DNA of 64,000 nucleotides from Marinilactibacillus sp042660675 (GTDB lineage Bacteria > Bacillota > Bacilli > Lactobacillales > Carnobacteriaceae_A): contig NZ_JBHSUL010000017.1 in NCBI RefSeq assembly GCF_042660675.1, positions 43,762-107,761 of the forward strand, given 5' to 3'. A program made the position numbers and the translations under genes. The notes under the pieces are model-generated. The model saw only the letters and a list, made by a program, of their open reading frames with translations. It was not told where the DNA came from and did no database searches. The first letter of the stretch is position 1, and each line of letters opens with the position of its first letter. Positions 55,519 through 63,487 of this stretch are shown here, piece after piece.

Positions 55519-55917
55519 AAATGTGCAAATCACTATAAGCCATGTTCTGTCTAGAGAAAATGATCAGGCCATTTTCTCAGAGATAATCATCTGTCTGCAA
55601 TTTAAAAATTGCCTCTTCCCTCTGTTCATTTCCAGGAGAAAAGTGCCCCTACCATAAGTTTGGGTTGCTCACTCGAGGGGTTTACCGCGTTCCACCAGTA
55701 GCGTTTCCCCTACTGCTTCGTCACTGTGGCACTTTCAAGAATACTCAAGCATAGCGTAAGCCTTAGCTCTTTTTTCTGCCGTCATCTACTCATAAGAATA
55801 GAGCCGTAGCTTATTTTTTCGCTACGCACGAACACTACAAACATCTCAGTTTGTGTGAGCATGGACTTTCCTCACATTGTTTGAAACAACGTGCGATTAT
55901 CCATGATTTGCACATTT
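55519..55917 (-). ncRNA. rnpB: RNase P RNA (class B)
   Basis: The minus strand carries the conserved ends and core of bacillus-type RNase P RNA: TGAGGAAAGTCCATGCTC near the 5' side and GACAGAACATGGCTTATAG near the 3' side. The P1 stem pairs TGTGCAAATCA near 55915 with TGATTTGCACA near 55521. About 400 bases. Processes tRNA 5' ends with the RnpA protein. Limits are approximate. Confidence 0.95.
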
Positions 55918-55927
55918 AGTTAACTTT

Positions 55928-56254
55928 CTACTCGTCGTCCAGTTTAGAACCGAATACGTGTCTTTCAAGATTAGATAGTCTTTTAAGAATATCAAAATTT
56001 GTAACAGATGAACCATTTGAATTTTGACCTTGTGGTTTAGCTGCGACTTGTTTAGAAAATTCGTCTAACTTATCCATTAAGCGATCATTTTCTGATTTCA
56101 ACTGACTGATTTCGCTTTGGAAAGACTCATAATCACGAATCACGACATCTAAAAATTCATCTACTTCAGTCTGGTTATATCCGCGCATAGTTGTTTTAAA
56201 GTCTTTTTCAACAATCTCTTTTTGAGTTAATTCTCTATTCATCATTTTTTGCAC
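55928..56254 (-). CDS. gpsB: Cell cycle protein GpsB
   Basis: A 108-residue DivIVA-like coiled-coil protein. The N-terminal KEIVEKDFKTTMRGYNQTEVDEFLD lipid-binding segment and coiled coil to about residue 70 are followed by a short Gln/Ser linker and the C-terminal RLSNLERHVFG trimerisation domain. It shuttles between septum and side wall and links PBP1 to the divisome. Upstream of rnpB, as in Bacillus. Confidence 0.95.
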   Translation of the reverse strand: MQKMMNRELTQKEIVEKDFKTTMRGYNQTEVDEFLDVVIRDYESFQSEISQLKSENDRLMDKLDEFSKQVAAKPQGQNSNGSSVTNFDILKRLSNLERHVFGSKLDDE

Positions 56255-56362
56255 CCCTAGTTCCTCGGTTACTTGTAACCTATTTAAGGTAAATCTTGTA
56301 TAAAAAAGTGAAATCTGTCACTTTGTAATCTAATTGTACCAAATTATCAGAATAAATAAAAG

Positions 56363-56902
56363 CTAGCTTTCAAAATGATTTTCTTCATATTCTGTAACAA
56401 AAGACTGAAGTTCATCAAATTCAATAAAATCAATTTCATATGACTGTGTTTCTTTGTACCTATTTATCATGTCCAGTAAGAACTTTGGCTTACCTTCCTT
56501 CTCTGAATCATAAAAAAGCAAACAACCTTCCGTATGATCAATAAGAAATTGCTGATTTCCTTTTAATTGTGAAGGATTCTGGTAAGGTTGGCTAGAAGTG
56601 AAGTTGCTGTAATCTGCTTTAGCGATAACTTGGTCAAAAACAGCTCTATTGCCTTCTTTCCAATTTTCAGCATATCCTGCATGTGGCAATAAGACACCCA
56701 ATTTAATATCATAAGTTTCTCTTAATTCGATAACAATTTCGCCAACCCATAATTCTGTTCCCATTTGCGCGCTAATCAGGACCCATTCTATTCCAGTATC
56801 AATATATTCAAGTAGACGAGATTTCAAGTATGCCTTTATATAGAATAGCTTAGGATCTTTATCATTGAATATACCAAGTTCATAAGATCTGTAGCCACTC
56901 AC
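56363..56902 (-). CDS. ypsA: YpsA-family (DUF1273, SLOG) protein, uncertain start
   Basis: A 179-residue member of the YpsA/DUF1273 family; hallmarks are SYELGIFNDKDPKLFYIKAYLK, GIEWVLISAQMGTELW and the late GCLLFYDSEKEGKPKFLLD. The frame shown begins at GTG, which would drop the first strand. The Bacillus protein reads MKVLAITGYKPFELGIF; here KNLYVSGYRSYELGIF continues five codons upstream to ATC, nine bases after AAAGGTG, before a stop. The real initiation codon may therefore be non-canonical (about 56917). Nucleotide-sensing Rossmann fold; role in division is proposed in Bacillus. Confidence 0.85.
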   Translation of the reverse strand: MSGYRSYELGIFNDKDPKLFYIKAYLKSRLLEYIDTGIEWVLISAQMGTELWVGEIVIELRETYDIKLGVLLPHAGYAENWKEGNRAVFDQVIAKADYSNFTSSQPYQNPSQLKGNQQFLIDHTEGCLLFYDSEKEGKPKFLLDMINRYKETQSYEIDFIEFDELQSFVTEYEENHFES

Positions 56903-56998
56903 GTATAAATTTTTGATAAAATTTCACACCTTTCTTCCCAAACCGTTCATTTGTTTGGTATTATACTAGTTGATCACTCTTAAAGGAGCGTGAGCATA

Positions 56999-57625
56999 AT
57001 GAATATTAAGTATCCTAACGGTCAGTCTTATCAGGTTAATGTTGACAAAGTACAAGCAAAAAAGCAAGCGAAAACAAAAAAAACGACTTATAGTAACCGT
57101 GGTATGACATTGGAAAACGATCTAAATGTGACCAATGAACAATACTTAGCTCAAGGTTTGGCTGTTATTCATAAAAAGCCTATTCCGATCCAAGTCGTTA
57201 ATGTAAATTATCCTAAAAGAAGTGCTGCTAAAATTACGGAAGCATATTACCAGAAAGCCTCGACAACCGATTATAACGGTGTTTATAAAGGCTTTTATTT
57301 AGATTTTGAAGCTAAAGAAACAAAAAACAAAACGAGTTTTCCATTAAAGAACTTCCATGAACACCAGATTCTTCATATGAAAGCCTGCTGTGACCAAAAA
57401 GCGATTTGTTTTATTCTTTTGAGATTTAGTTCATTGAATCGTGTGTTTGTCCTACCGTTCGATAAGCTGAACTGGTGGTGGAATCAGCAATCTGAAGAAA
57501 AAGGAAAAAAATCGATTCCTTTAAAAGAAATTGAATTAGAAGGCATTGAAATAAATTATGGATTTTCACCACGTCTCCCTTATCTCGACGCGGTTGATCA
57601 AATGATTCAATCAAACTTTTCTTAA
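56999..57625 (+). CDS. recU: Holliday junction resolvase RecU
   Basis: A 208-residue endonuclease. The PD-(D/E)xK centre is seen as GFYLDFEAKETKNKTSFPLKNFHEHQ near residues 98-123, and the stalk region and FRFSSLNRVFVLPF-like strands follow. The start MNIKYPNGQSY lies ten bases after AAGGAG; a GTG three codons upstream overlaps the site. Divergent from ypsA and just upstream of the class A PBP gene. Confidence 0.93.
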   Translation: MNIKYPNGQSYQVNVDKVQAKKQAKTKKTTYSNRGMTLENDLNVTNEQYLAQGLAVIHKKPIPIQVVNVNYPKRSAAKITEAYYQKASTTDYNGVYKGFYLDFEAKETKNKTSFPLKNFHEHQILHMKACCDQKAICFILLRFSSLNRVFVLPFDKLNWWWNQQSEEKGKKSIPLKEIELEGIEINYGFSPRLPYLDAVDQMIQSNFS

Positions 57626-57749
57626 TAATTTTTCTGTATAGTGAAACGAAAGCATTATATATTTTGCAGAACCCAACTAGCATCAAGATAAATGATAGCC
57701 TTTATCCTGGATGCTTCAATGAACATTTCGAACAGTAAAGGAGAAACTT

Positions 57750-60431
57750 ATGTCTGAACAAAACATGTCTCGTACTCAAAACAAGCAGAAAAAGAAACAA
57801 ACTAAAAAACAGAATAAAAAACAGCCAAAGAAAACAGAAAAAAAGAAATCTTGGTTTAAGAGGATTTTTCTTTCTTTAGTCTTACTATTTCTTTTAGCCA
57901 TTGTTGCCGGTGGTGGACTTTTCGCTTATTACGCGTCCAGTGCTCCAGAAATCACTAATGAAAACTTAAACGGTGACTTTTCAACCGATCTTCTAGCTAC
58001 TAACGGCGAAGTCTTTTATACGCTAGGTGCAGAAAATCGTGATTATGCTTCTGCAGAAGATTATCCAGCAGTCATGAAAGAAGCCATGACTGCGATCGAA
58101 GATCAAAACTTTTATAATCACTTCGGGATCGACCCAGTTGGTATCGCTCGAGCAGCTGTGGGCTTCGTAACCAACAAAGGACGTATTTCCGGTGGTGGTA
58201 GTACTTTGACTCAGCAATTGGTCAAGCTTTCTGTGTTTTCAACTGCTAGAGAAGATCAAACGTTGAGAAGAAAAGCTCAAGAAGCGTGGCTAGCCATTCA
58301 ACTCGAACGTGAACTATCAAAAGAACAAATCCTTACACTCTATATGAACAAAATTAATTTAGGGGGTAATGTTTATGGGATCTCTACTGCTGCTGAAGAA
58401 TACTATGACAAGCCAGTCTCTGAACTAGAAGTTCAAGAAGCAGCGCTTTTTGCTGGGATGGCTCAAGCTCCCAACCGTTATAATCCTTATGTAGATCCTG
58501 AGGCAGCTGAAAATCGTCGTAACGTTGTACTGAATGTTATGCGGGATGAAGGCCATATCACTGCTCAAGAAGCAGAAACAGCTAAAGCGATACCTGTTAC
58601 TGAAGGGCTGAAAGACCGTACGGAAGAGGAACAAAACAATCAAGTATTTGATAGTTATCTAGTTGAAGTATTAGATGAAACTAGAAGAAAAACTGGTTTA
58701 GATCCACAAACTGCTGGATTAACGATTCAAACAAATATTGATATGGACGCACAACAAGCTGCCTTTGATGTAGCGAACACGAATGATTATGTTGTTTTCC
58801 CAGACGAGGAACTGCAAACAGCGATATCTTTAATTGACGTTAATACTGGCCAGGTTAAAGCACTTGTCGGAGGTCGTTTACAAGAAGGACAGTTACTGAC
58901 AAACAGAACGACTCAGACTGATCGTCAAACTGGGTCAACCATTAAACCTTTAACGACTTACGGTCCTGCAATTGAATCTAAACAATTTTCGACTTATCAC
59001 CAGTTAGTGGATGAAGAATGGAATTACCCTGATGGCTCACCACTGAGAAACTATGATGGTCGCTATAAAGGACAAATCAGTATGCGTGAGGCTTTGGTCG
59101 ATTCACGAAATATCCCAACCGCTCGATTGTTCACTGAAGAGTTGGAAATGTCGGATATCAAACAGTTTTTAACAAGCGTGGGCATAGATCCTGCGGAGAT
59201 TTCTGATTCTTCTGAACCTGTTCCTTCAAATGCTATTAGTGGAAAAGTTTCTGGGTTGCAATTAGCGGCTTCATACTCGGCCTTTGCAAATGGTGGTAAC
59301 TATACAGAGCCGTACACAGTTTCTAAAGTGACCACCCAAGATGGTCAAGAAATTGATTTAACACCAGAAACCAATAAAGCGATGTCTGATTATACGGCTT
59401 ATATGGTAACAGATATGCTGAAAGATGTCGCTGAAAATTACAATAGTACAGTCGGCATTTCTGGTGTTCCCCAAGCTGGTAAGACTGGAACGACTAACTA
59501 TACAACCAAAGAAATAGAAGAAAATAACATTCCTTCAGATGCCGTTCCAGATTCATGGTATGTTGGCTATACTTCCAACTACTCATTATCTGTCTGGACT
59601 GGTTATGACAAGCGATTAAAACAAGGCAACTGGTTGAGTAACAATGATGGTACAAGACAATTGCCAAGAGACATCTATCAAGCTCTGATGAGCCAAGTTT
59701 CTCAAGGTCTAGATAATAGGGACTGGACTAAACCCTCTTCTGTCTCTGAAGTTAGAGTGGAAAAAGGTTCAAACCCAGCTAAATTACCTGGACCAAATAC
59801 ACCAATGAGTTCAATCGTAACGGAATTATTTGTAGCAGGTACTGAACCTTCTGCCGTTTCAACTTCATTTGGTGAGGAATTATCTGCTCCAAGTGGACTA
59901 AGCGCAAGCTACAATGAAGAAGCAAATGAAGTCACTATTAATTGGAACGAATACCAGTTAACAAATGAAGAAGAAACACTTGCTTACTTTCTGACTGTAA
60001 ATGGTCAAGAGATCACTACGGGTGAAACTTCTTACACTGTTTCTGATCCGGATCCTGGAACGATGCAAATCAGTCTTTCTGTTCAGGCATACGGGAAAAC
60101 CGGACCTGCTGCTACAACGACTCTTACGATTTCAGAAGTTGAGGAAGAAGAGCCTGAGGAAGAAGAAGAACCTGAAGAGCCCGAGGAAGACACGGAAGAA
60201 CCTGTTGAAAATGAAGAGGATACTGAAGAAGACACCGAAGATGTTCCTGATCCTCAAGATGATGATGCAGAACCAGAAGAACCCGCTAATAACGGTGGGA
60301 ATAATAACCCGAACAACGGCAATAACGGTAACAATGGAAACAATAACTCAGGGAATAACGGGAATAATAATGGTGATTCTGATGATGAAGATACCACTAC
60401 CCCACCCGAAGAAGATTCAGAAAATGAGTAA
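57750..60431 (+). CDS. ponA: Class A penicillin-binding protein 1A/1B (bifunctional)
   Basis: An 893-residue wall synthase. Lys/Gln-rich cytoplasmic tail to 36, helix at about 38-60, GT51 glycosyltransferase (IEDQNFYNHFGIDPVGIARA, GGSTLTQQLVK), then transpeptidase with TGSTIKPL (SxxK), DSRN (SxN) and AGKTGTTN (KTG). A C-terminal FN3-like domain near 720-800 is followed by an acidic Glu/Pro tail and an Asn/Gly-rich tail from about 845. Sits after recU as usual. Ends at a strong terminator. Confidence 0.96.
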   Translation: MSEQNMSRTQNKQKKKQTKKQNKKQPKKTEKKKSWFKRIFLSLVLLFLLAIVAGGGLFAYYASSAPEITNENLNGDFSTDLLATNGEVFYTLGAENRDYASAEDYPAVMKEAMTAIEDQNFYNHFGIDPVGIARAAVGFVTNKGRISGGGSTLTQQLVKLSVFSTAREDQTLRRKAQEAWLAIQLERELSKEQILTLYMNKINLGGNVYGISTAAEEYYDKPVSELEVQEAALFAGMAQAPNRYNPYVDPEAAENRRNVVLNVMRDEGHITAQEAETAKAIPVTEGLKDRTEEEQNNQVFDSYLVEVLDETRRKTGLDPQTAGLTIQTNIDMDAQQAAFDVANTNDYVVFPDEELQTAISLIDVNTGQVKALVGGRLQEGQLLTNRTTQTDRQTGSTIKPLTTYGPAIESKQFSTYHQLVDEEWNYPDGSPLRNYDGRYKGQISMREALVDSRNIPTARLFTEELEMSDIKQFLTSVGIDPAEISDSSEPVPSNAISGKVSGLQLAASYSAFANGGNYTEPYTVSKVTTQDGQEIDLTPETNKAMSDYTAYMVTDMLKDVAENYNSTVGISGVPQAGKTGTTNYTTKEIEENNIPSDAVPDSWYVGYTSNYSLSVWTGYDKRLKQGNWLSNNDGTRQLPRDIYQALMSQVSQGLDNRDWTKPSSVSEVRVEKGSNPAKLPGPNTPMSSIVTELFVAGTEPSAVSTSFGEELSAPSGLSASYNEEANEVTINWNEYQLTNEEETLAYFLTVNGQEITTGETSYTVSDPDPGTMQISLSVQAYGKTGPAATTTLTISEVEEEEPEEEEEPEEPEEDTEEPVENEEDTEEDTEDVPDPQDDDAEPEEPANNGGNNNPNNGNNGNNGNNNSGNNGNNNGDSDDEDTTTPPEEDSENE

Positions 60432-60433
60432 AC

Positions 60434-60462
60434 AAAAAGGTAGCCCTCGGGCTACCTTTTTT
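60434..60462. terminator. Bidirectional terminator after ponA
   Basis: AAAAAGGTAGCC and GGCTACCTTTTTT pair around CTCG. It overlaps the last codons of the small gene on the other strand. Confidence 0.92.
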
Positions 60463-60652
60463 CGTCTTCCTCTTCAGTTGAATTCTTAAATAATGGTTTT
60501 CCACATAGTGCTTTTATTGCTAAAAACATTGTCCAGATACCACATAAAAAACCGACTCCACCTATAATAGGATCAAGGAAAAATGCATATCCGCCAAGGA
60601 GAACTAAAAGAATTCCAATGCCTAACATCACTTTACTTTTATTTTTGCTCAT
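60452..60652 (-). CDS. Small two-span membrane protein, unknown
   Basis: A 66-residue protein: basic start MSKNKSKVML, helices at about 10-27 and 30-48, then a charged acidic tail TEEEDEKR. Not recognised. Convergent with ponA, sharing its terminator hairpin. The ribosome site is AAAGAAAGATAAAG, weak. Confidence 0.55.
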   Translation of the reverse strand: MSKNKSKVMLGIGILLVLLGGYAFFLDPIIGGVGFLCGIWTMFLAIKALCGKPLFKNSTEEEDEKR

Positions 60653-60759
60653 CTTTATCTTTCTTTCTTTAAATTACTATATTTTCATTTCGAATAATTC
60701 AATACTAAACGATTTAGAAGCAGATTTCAACAGACTCATTCATTAGCAACCCTTAAGCA

Positions 60760-60814
60760 TTGACTTTAACCGAACGTTTGTTTATAATTTTAATATAAAC
60801 AAACGTTCGGTTAA
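60760..60814 (+). promoter_or_regulatory. Promoter inside a 21-bp inverted repeat with two LexA-like boxes
   Basis: TTGACT (60760-60765) and TATAAT (60783-60788) are spaced 17 bases. Arms 60766-60786 and 60794-60814 are exact reverse complements with a seven-base spacer. CGAACGTTTGTTTA (60771-60784) and its mirror TAAACAAACGTTCG (60796-60809) each resemble the Gram-positive LexA/DinR box CGAAC-N4-GTTCG. The repeat covers the spacer, -10 and start region, so a repressor would block it tightly. Confidence 0.7.
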
Positions 60815-60837
60815 TATTTAATTTTGGAGGGTTACAC

Positions 60838-61152
60838 ATGAATGTTATCATGACTGAAGGATACGTTATTTCAGAAGAAATCAAAGTTCTTAAAACAACT
60901 GATGCTATCCCCTTATGCAGATTCACTTTTTCTACACCTACACACAAACTTAACTGCCTGATTACAGGTAAACAAGCCTATGCTTTTCTTTACGAAGTTG
61001 AAAAAGGTACACGTCTTTCACTGACTGGAAGAATTAATAATAGAAACCAGTTCGTTGTATTAAATTATAACGTACTAGCAAAGCCTTCTTATTTTGGACA
61101 GATTTTCAATTACAAAGGTCACCGTCTCCCATTCGCAAAAAGTAGACAATAA
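60838..61152 (+). CDS. Small single-stranded DNA-binding-like (OB-fold) protein
   Basis: A 104-residue protein starting MNVIMTEGYVISEEIK. The pattern LCRFTFSTP, ITGKQAYAFLYEVEKGTRLSLTGRINNRNQFVVLNYNVL matches a short SSB domain (strand, KG-loop and GRI strand), without the acidic SSB tail. Compare short SsbB/YwpH types. It has a strong promoter with LexA-like boxes and GGAGGG seven bases before the ATG, so it may be induced by DNA damage. Ends at a perfect hairpin. Confidence 0.7.
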   Translation: MNVIMTEGYVISEEIKVLKTTDAIPLCRFTFSTPTHKLNCLITGKQAYAFLYEVEKGTRLSLTGRINNRNQFVVLNYNVLAKPSYFGQIFNYKGHRLPFAKSRQ

Positions 61153-61188
61153 AAAAACGATATCTCAAATTGAGATATCGTTTTTTTC
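61152..61188 (+). terminator. Terminator after SSB-like gene
   Basis: AAAAAACGATATCTCA and GAGATATCGTTTTTT pair nearly perfectly with a short loop, followed by T. It also faces the tRNA cluster on the other strand. Confidence 0.92.
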
Positions 61189-61192
61189 GTTA

Positions 61193-61265
61193 CTGGGCTA
61201 CCAGGATTCGAACCTGGGGAATGACGGGATCAAAACCCGCTGCCTTACCGCTTGGCTATAGCCCA
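61193..61265 (-). tRNA. tRNA-Gln (TTG)
   Basis: On the minus strand TGGGCTATAGCCAAGCGG begins the acceptor and D arm, the anticodon loop TTTTGAT gives TTG, and GGTTCGAATCC is the T arm; acceptor ends pair TGGGCTA/TAGCCCA. CCA is not encoded. Last gene of the cluster. Confidence 0.93.
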
Positions 61266-61274
61266 AAAATCAAA

Positions 61275-61349
61275 GGGCGACTGATGGGGATCGAACCCAC
61301 GAATGCCGAGACCACAACCCGGTGCGTTAACCACTTCGCCACAATCGCC
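61275..61349 (-). tRNA. tRNA-His (GTG)
   Basis: Minus strand: GGCGATTGTGGCGAAGTGG start, anticodon loop TTGTGGT (GTG), T arm GGGTTCGATCCCC. The extra 5' G pairs with a 3' C as in all tRNA-His, and acceptor GCGATTG pairs with CAGTCGC. Confidence 0.93.
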
Positions 61350-61368
61350 ATAATATTTAATTGAACCA

Positions 61369-61439
61369 CAGGGGTAGTAGGAATCGAACCCACATCGATG
61401 GTTTTGGAGACCATTGTTCTACCGTTAAACTATACCCCT
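61369..61439 (-). tRNA. tRNA-Trp (CCA)
   Basis: Minus strand: acceptor AGGGGTA pairs with TACCCCT, anticodon loop CTCCAAA (CCA), T arm GGGTTCGATTCC. CCA tail not encoded. Confidence 0.93.
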
Positions 61440-61475
61440 ATCCTCTTGCTAAATCAAGAACTCTTCTGCGCTTCA

Positions 61476-61548
61476 TGGCGCAGGACAGAGTCGAACTGCC
61501 GACACACGGAGCTTCAATCCGTTGCTCTACCAACTGAGCTACTGCGCC
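61476..61548 (-). tRNA. tRNA-Phe (GAA)
   Basis: Minus strand: GGCGCAGTAGCTCAGTTGG start, anticodon loop TTGAAGC (GAA), T arm CAGTTCGACTCTG, acceptor closing TGCGCC then A. Confidence 0.93.
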
Positions 61549-61559
61549 TGAAAAATGGA

Positions 61560-61631
61560 TGACCCCTACGGGATTCGAACCCGTGTTACCGCCGTGAAAG
61601 GGCGGTGTCTTAACCGCTTGACCAAGGGGCC
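61560..61631 (-). tRNA. tRNA-Glu (TTC)
   Basis: Minus strand: GGCCCCTTGGTCAAGCGG start, anticodon loop CTTTCAC (TTC), T arm GGGTTCGAATCCC, acceptor closing AGGGGTC. First in transcription order of the five. Confidence 0.94.
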
Positions 61632-61717
61632 TTGACTTTTGTAACAGCAATAATAAAATTGCATCAACAAGAGATATATTACAGGAGTTTTTTCCCTTTG
61701 TCAATACGGTTCCATTA

Positions 61718-61912
61718 TTATTTTAAAAATAGCTTGTTGAAAATCACAGTAAGAATTATGTATGAGCCCAAAGCAATAAGAATTCCCAAAAAAATGAACA
61801 GAAAGACATTCACTTCCTGCTTTTGTATCCTTTCTACAATTGGAATCAATGTCAGGGTGATAAGTATAGTCTTTACTGTTTCAAGTATTCTTTCTTTGGT
61901 CGCCCGCTTCAT
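61718..61912 (-). CDS. Small two-span membrane protein, unknown
   Basis: A 64-residue protein: basic N-terminus MKRATKERILETVK, helix at about 14-26, a short charged loop (ERIQKQEVN), helix at about 36-58 and a Lys end. Ribosome site GGAAGG lies about ten bases upstream. Function unknown. It lies between the tRNA cluster and the accessory right end. Confidence 0.55.
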   Translation of the reverse strand: MKRATKERILETVKTILITLTLIPIVERIQKQEVNVFLFIFLGILIALGSYIILTVIFNKLFLK

Positions 61913-62121
61913 TTTTTTAAAACCTTCCCTCTTTTGAGATAAACAAGCATAACCTTTATATGAATAATGATATCAAAATGAGTCATCTTGAACAACTTTA
62001 TATAGTTTAATCTCAACTTTAAGTAAACACACCTAATCACATATAGGAAAAAAATAGACCCTACACTTTTGTATGATCAAACATGAGAATGAATAGTCGA
62101 TAAAATAAAACTTGATTACTA

Positions 62122-62352
62122 CTAAGCACCACTCGGACAATGAACTTTAGTATGCAACTCTTTCAAAGTTAGTTTTTTTAAACTCTGGTTATATAGCTGC
62201 AGCTCATATGGCGAAGGAGCCTTATCTGCCTCTAAAAAATAATTGCTATAATATCCCTCTTCGTTAATAAGTGCAAAGATAGTTTGATTTCCACAAATGT
62301 TTTCTATATCGTAATTCAACTTTTTCATGACCCAATCATAAGTTAATACCAT
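62122..62352 (-). CDS. Small soluble protein, unknown
   Basis: A 76-residue protein not recognised. Charged and aromatic-rich (DWVMKKLNYDIEN, EEGYYSNYFLEAD), with no membrane segment or signal. AGAGGTG lies seven bases before the ATG, which supports expression. Ends in VHCPSGA. Stands alone in an AT-rich stretch. Confidence 0.55.
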   Translation of the reverse strand: MVLTYDWVMKKLNYDIENICGNQTIFALINEEGYYSNYFLEADKAPSPYELQLYNQSLKKLTLKELHTKVHCPSGA

Positions 62353-62846
62353 GTTAATTCACCTCTGTCATTTGTTAAGACAGATTATACTATATTTATT
62401 AATATTTTTTTATAAATATTGTGACGAAAATCCAAAAAAATACAAATAAAACTGATTTAACAGCATTTTTGAGAATTTACCATTTTAATATTTTTGACAT
62501 TTATTAATAACTCCCTTTGTAAAAAAGGAGATTTCTAGCGATTGATTTTTGTACATTTAAGAATAGCAATTGTATTTTTTGAAGATAGATTGTTTTAATA
62601 TAATACTCAATAAAAAACCTTATAAATCGTTTTAGAAGTTAAAGTATAATCCAATTATTAAACGAGTCATAAAAGTTAAGGAATTGAATATCTGCATACT
62701 GTAGTTCTAAAAAATGATTTTCCCATTTTGAATTTTTTTAGCAAAAAAGAATAGCCTAACTATACTGCCCTTAAAATCAATATGAGCATCTCCTTTGACA
62801 TCTTTTGGTATATTCCCTTTATAAGCTTATAAGGAGGTGAGCGATC
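62353..62846. other. AT-rich gene-free region
   Basis: No frame with a ribosome site is visible on either strand. It is very AT-rich, with the promoter for the next plus-strand gene at its right end. Confidence 0.5.
62795..62837 (+). promoter_or_regulatory. Promoter with palindrome over the -10 and ribosome site
   Basis: TTGACA (62795-62800) is followed by TTTATA/TATAAG at 62818-62825 (spacing 17 or 19). The 14-bp palindrome TTATAAGCTTATAA (62819-62832) covers the -10 and runs up to AAGGAGG (62831-62837), so any binding protein would block both promoter and translation start. Confidence 0.5.
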
Positions 62847-63029
62847 ATGTTCCTATCAAGTTTCAACTATGATGCACTGGATGCTACAATAGTTAATATC
62901 GAATCCAGAGTCGACTCAAGTGTTAAAACCATTGAAAGAGTAAAACTAGACAATGGTGTATTATTTGTTTATACCTTAACAGATAACGGTCATGAACATT
63001 TAGAAACTAATTACGCACTTGAAAAATAG
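62847..63029 (+). CDS. Small protein, unknown
   Basis: A 60-residue acidic protein starting MFLSSFNYDALDATIVNIES, with a likely two-strand pattern VKLDNGVLFVYTLTDNGHEH. Not recognised. AAGGAGGTGAGCGATC before the ATG is a very strong ribosome site and a near-consensus promoter precedes it, so it is likely expressed. Confidence 0.6.
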   Translation: MFLSSFNYDALDATIVNIESRVDSSVKTIERVKLDNGVLFVYTLTDNGHEHLETNYALEK

Positions 63030-63200
63030 TCAAACGGCTACTATAAGTCTCTGTTGAATTAGCCTAAAAGTGATTTTCATGATTACTATTATGCAATGAC
63101 TTTCTTGTCTCTGAATCAGTAAATTCTGAAACACCAATAGTTTATTTGAACTCTATTTTTTGAATATAGTATAATCTTATAGAACTTTTCAAGCTATACA

Positions 63201-63248
63201 AAAAACTGTCTGTTAATGTTTAGAATCAAACGTTAACAGACAGTTTTT
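63201..63248 (+). terminator. Strong terminator
   Basis: AAAAACTGTCTGTTAA pairs with TTAACAGACAGTTTTT; with the inner GTTT/AAAC the stem reaches 21 bp with one wobble and a six-base loop. It lies 170 bases after the small gene, so the transcript has a long 3' region. Confidence 0.85.
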
Positions 63249-63306
63249 AATAGTATAAGTTATTCTTTTTTTATCTGAAAGGAGAATAAGGGATTCGAAC
63301 TGACTT

Positions 63307-63335
63307 AAGCTTATCCTTATGTGATAGGCTTTTTT
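63307..63335 (+). terminator. Second hairpin terminator
   Basis: AAGCTTATC and GATAGGCTT pair with one mismatch, followed by TTTTTT. It lies 60 bases after the previous terminator with no gene between them. Confidence 0.55.
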
Positions 63336-63487
63336 GCTATTTAAAAATTGCTAGTGCATGAAAAATTCATGAATTTAATTATTTTTAAAATAAAACAATT
63401 ATCCCTATCAAGACCTCATTGTAAATATACAATAAACTTTAGTTATTTTTAACAATTCAGTACTGAGTTCTTTTGTAATTTTATGTA

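Noticed and set aside
63280..63310. T-loop-like GGATTCGAAC sequence suggesting a tRNA end or attachment site
   Set aside because: The flanking bases do not form a T stem or an acceptor stem, and no duplicate of the sequence lies nearby.
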